64,000 nt of DNA, from contig SZOR01000001.1 of NCBI GenBank assembly GCA_030263275.1, positions 60,916-124,915 on the forward strand. Reading direction: 5' to 3'. Under the pieces are notes generated by a model. It was not told the origin of the DNA. It did no database searches and saw only the letters and a list, made by a program, of their open reading frames with translations. The stretch comes from DSNY01 sp016861185 (GTDB lineage: Bacteria; Pseudomonadota; Gammaproteobacteria; Burkholderiales; Burkholderiaceae_F). Shown here one piece after another: positions 63,848 through 64,000 of this stretch. A program made the position numbers and the translations under genes. Position 1 is the first letter of the stretch; every line of letters starts with the position of its first letter.

Positions 63848-64000
63848 ACGGCCCCCTTGTGCGGCGACGTCGAGACGAACGGGACGCCGAAAAAGGTCAG
63901 GAAAGCGAGCACGAACGCGCCGGCGAGCAGCAATGCGTGCACGCGCGCGGACAAGCGCAGCGAAGCGCGCGCGTGCAGCGCCGCGGCGAGCGCGAGCCAA
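63844..64000 (-). CDS. C-terminus of a membrane protein, probably cytochrome c assembly protein of CcsA/ResC or CcmF type (partial)
   Basis: Only about 51 residues are in the window. They form a hydrophobic helix (VHALLLAGAFVLAFLTFFGVPF) and a short tail STSPHKGAV. The ending FLTFFGVPF resembles the last helix of CcsA/ResC/CcmF-type heme handling proteins (usual form TYFGVNF). The 4-base overlap with the TPR gene, and the TlpA-like and heme-protein genes downstream, support a cytochrome c maturation role. It is too short for a firm call. Confidence 0.55.
   Translation of the reverse strand, partial: WLALAAALHARASLRLSARVHALLLAGAFVLAFLTFFGVPFVSTSPHKGAV

Overview
The window is a GC-rich chromosomal segment that reads like a betaproteobacterium. 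The main evidence is a complete exosortase A (XrtA/EpsH) exopolysaccharide locus: chain-length protein, tyrosine autokinase, outer-membrane protein, secretion ATPase, DUF3473-type deacetylase, FemAB-like protein, XrtA with fused EpsI domain, amidotransferases, sugar transferases, O-ligase, ligase/decarboxylase pair and two hydrolases. No rRNA, tRNA, CRISPR array or intact insertion sequence was seen. No PEP-CTERM target protein lies in the window.

Layout. (1) About 1-11.8 kb, minus strand: a tightly packed operon, read leftwards, encoding a glycosyltransferase, a GNAT-like protein, an 82-aa acyl carrier protein, an AMP-forming ligase, a full B12-dependent glutamate mutase set (GlmS, GlmE, GlmL), a PLP decarboxylase, an SGNH hydrolase, and the usual XrtA-type ligase plus decarboxylase (the last cut by the window edge). 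(2) About 12-28.6 kb, plus strand: a second acyl carrier protein, hydrolases 2 and 1, an island with two Pro/Ser-linker lipoproteins, a decayed partial copy of one of them and an FkbM methyltransferase. Then come an SxtJ/DUF5989/carbamoyltransferase cassette with its own carA-carB, a TPR protein and an asparagine-synthase homologue lacking the glutaminase cysteine. (3) About 28.6-51.9 kb, minus strand: the core polysaccharide/XrtA operon, preceded by a good sigma-54 promoter candidate at 51959-51974. (4) About 52-61.3 kb, minus strand: a hybrid sensor kinase, two periplasmic propeller proteins, a small cytochrome c, a Sel1 protein, an NtrC-family regulator and a membrane sensor kinase with a degenerate ATPase domain. 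(5) 61.4-64 kb: a Sel1 protein, a TlpA-like thioredoxin, a one-heme DUF3365 protein, a TPR protein and the end of a probable cytochrome c biogenesis membrane protein.

How the genes may work together. AlgD-like dehydrogenase and WecB make nucleotide-sugar precursors (a hexuronate and ManNAc), glycosyltransferases assemble repeats, and Wzz-like/kinase/export proteins build and secrete the polymer. Three asparagine-synthase homologues could amidate it, deacetylases could de-N-acetylate it, and a carbamoyltransferase with a dedicated carbamoyl-phosphate synthase could carbamoylate it. The most unusual part is the glutamate mutase + ligase + carrier protein + decarboxylase set. It has the same enzyme logic as the pathway that makes 3-aminoisobutyryl carrier protein in vicenistatin-type macrolactam biosynthesis (glutamate to 3-methylaspartate, loading on a carrier protein, decarboxylation). 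Here it sits inside a polysaccharide locus, which suggests a beta-amino-acyl decoration of the polymer or of an XrtA-linked product. That link is inference.
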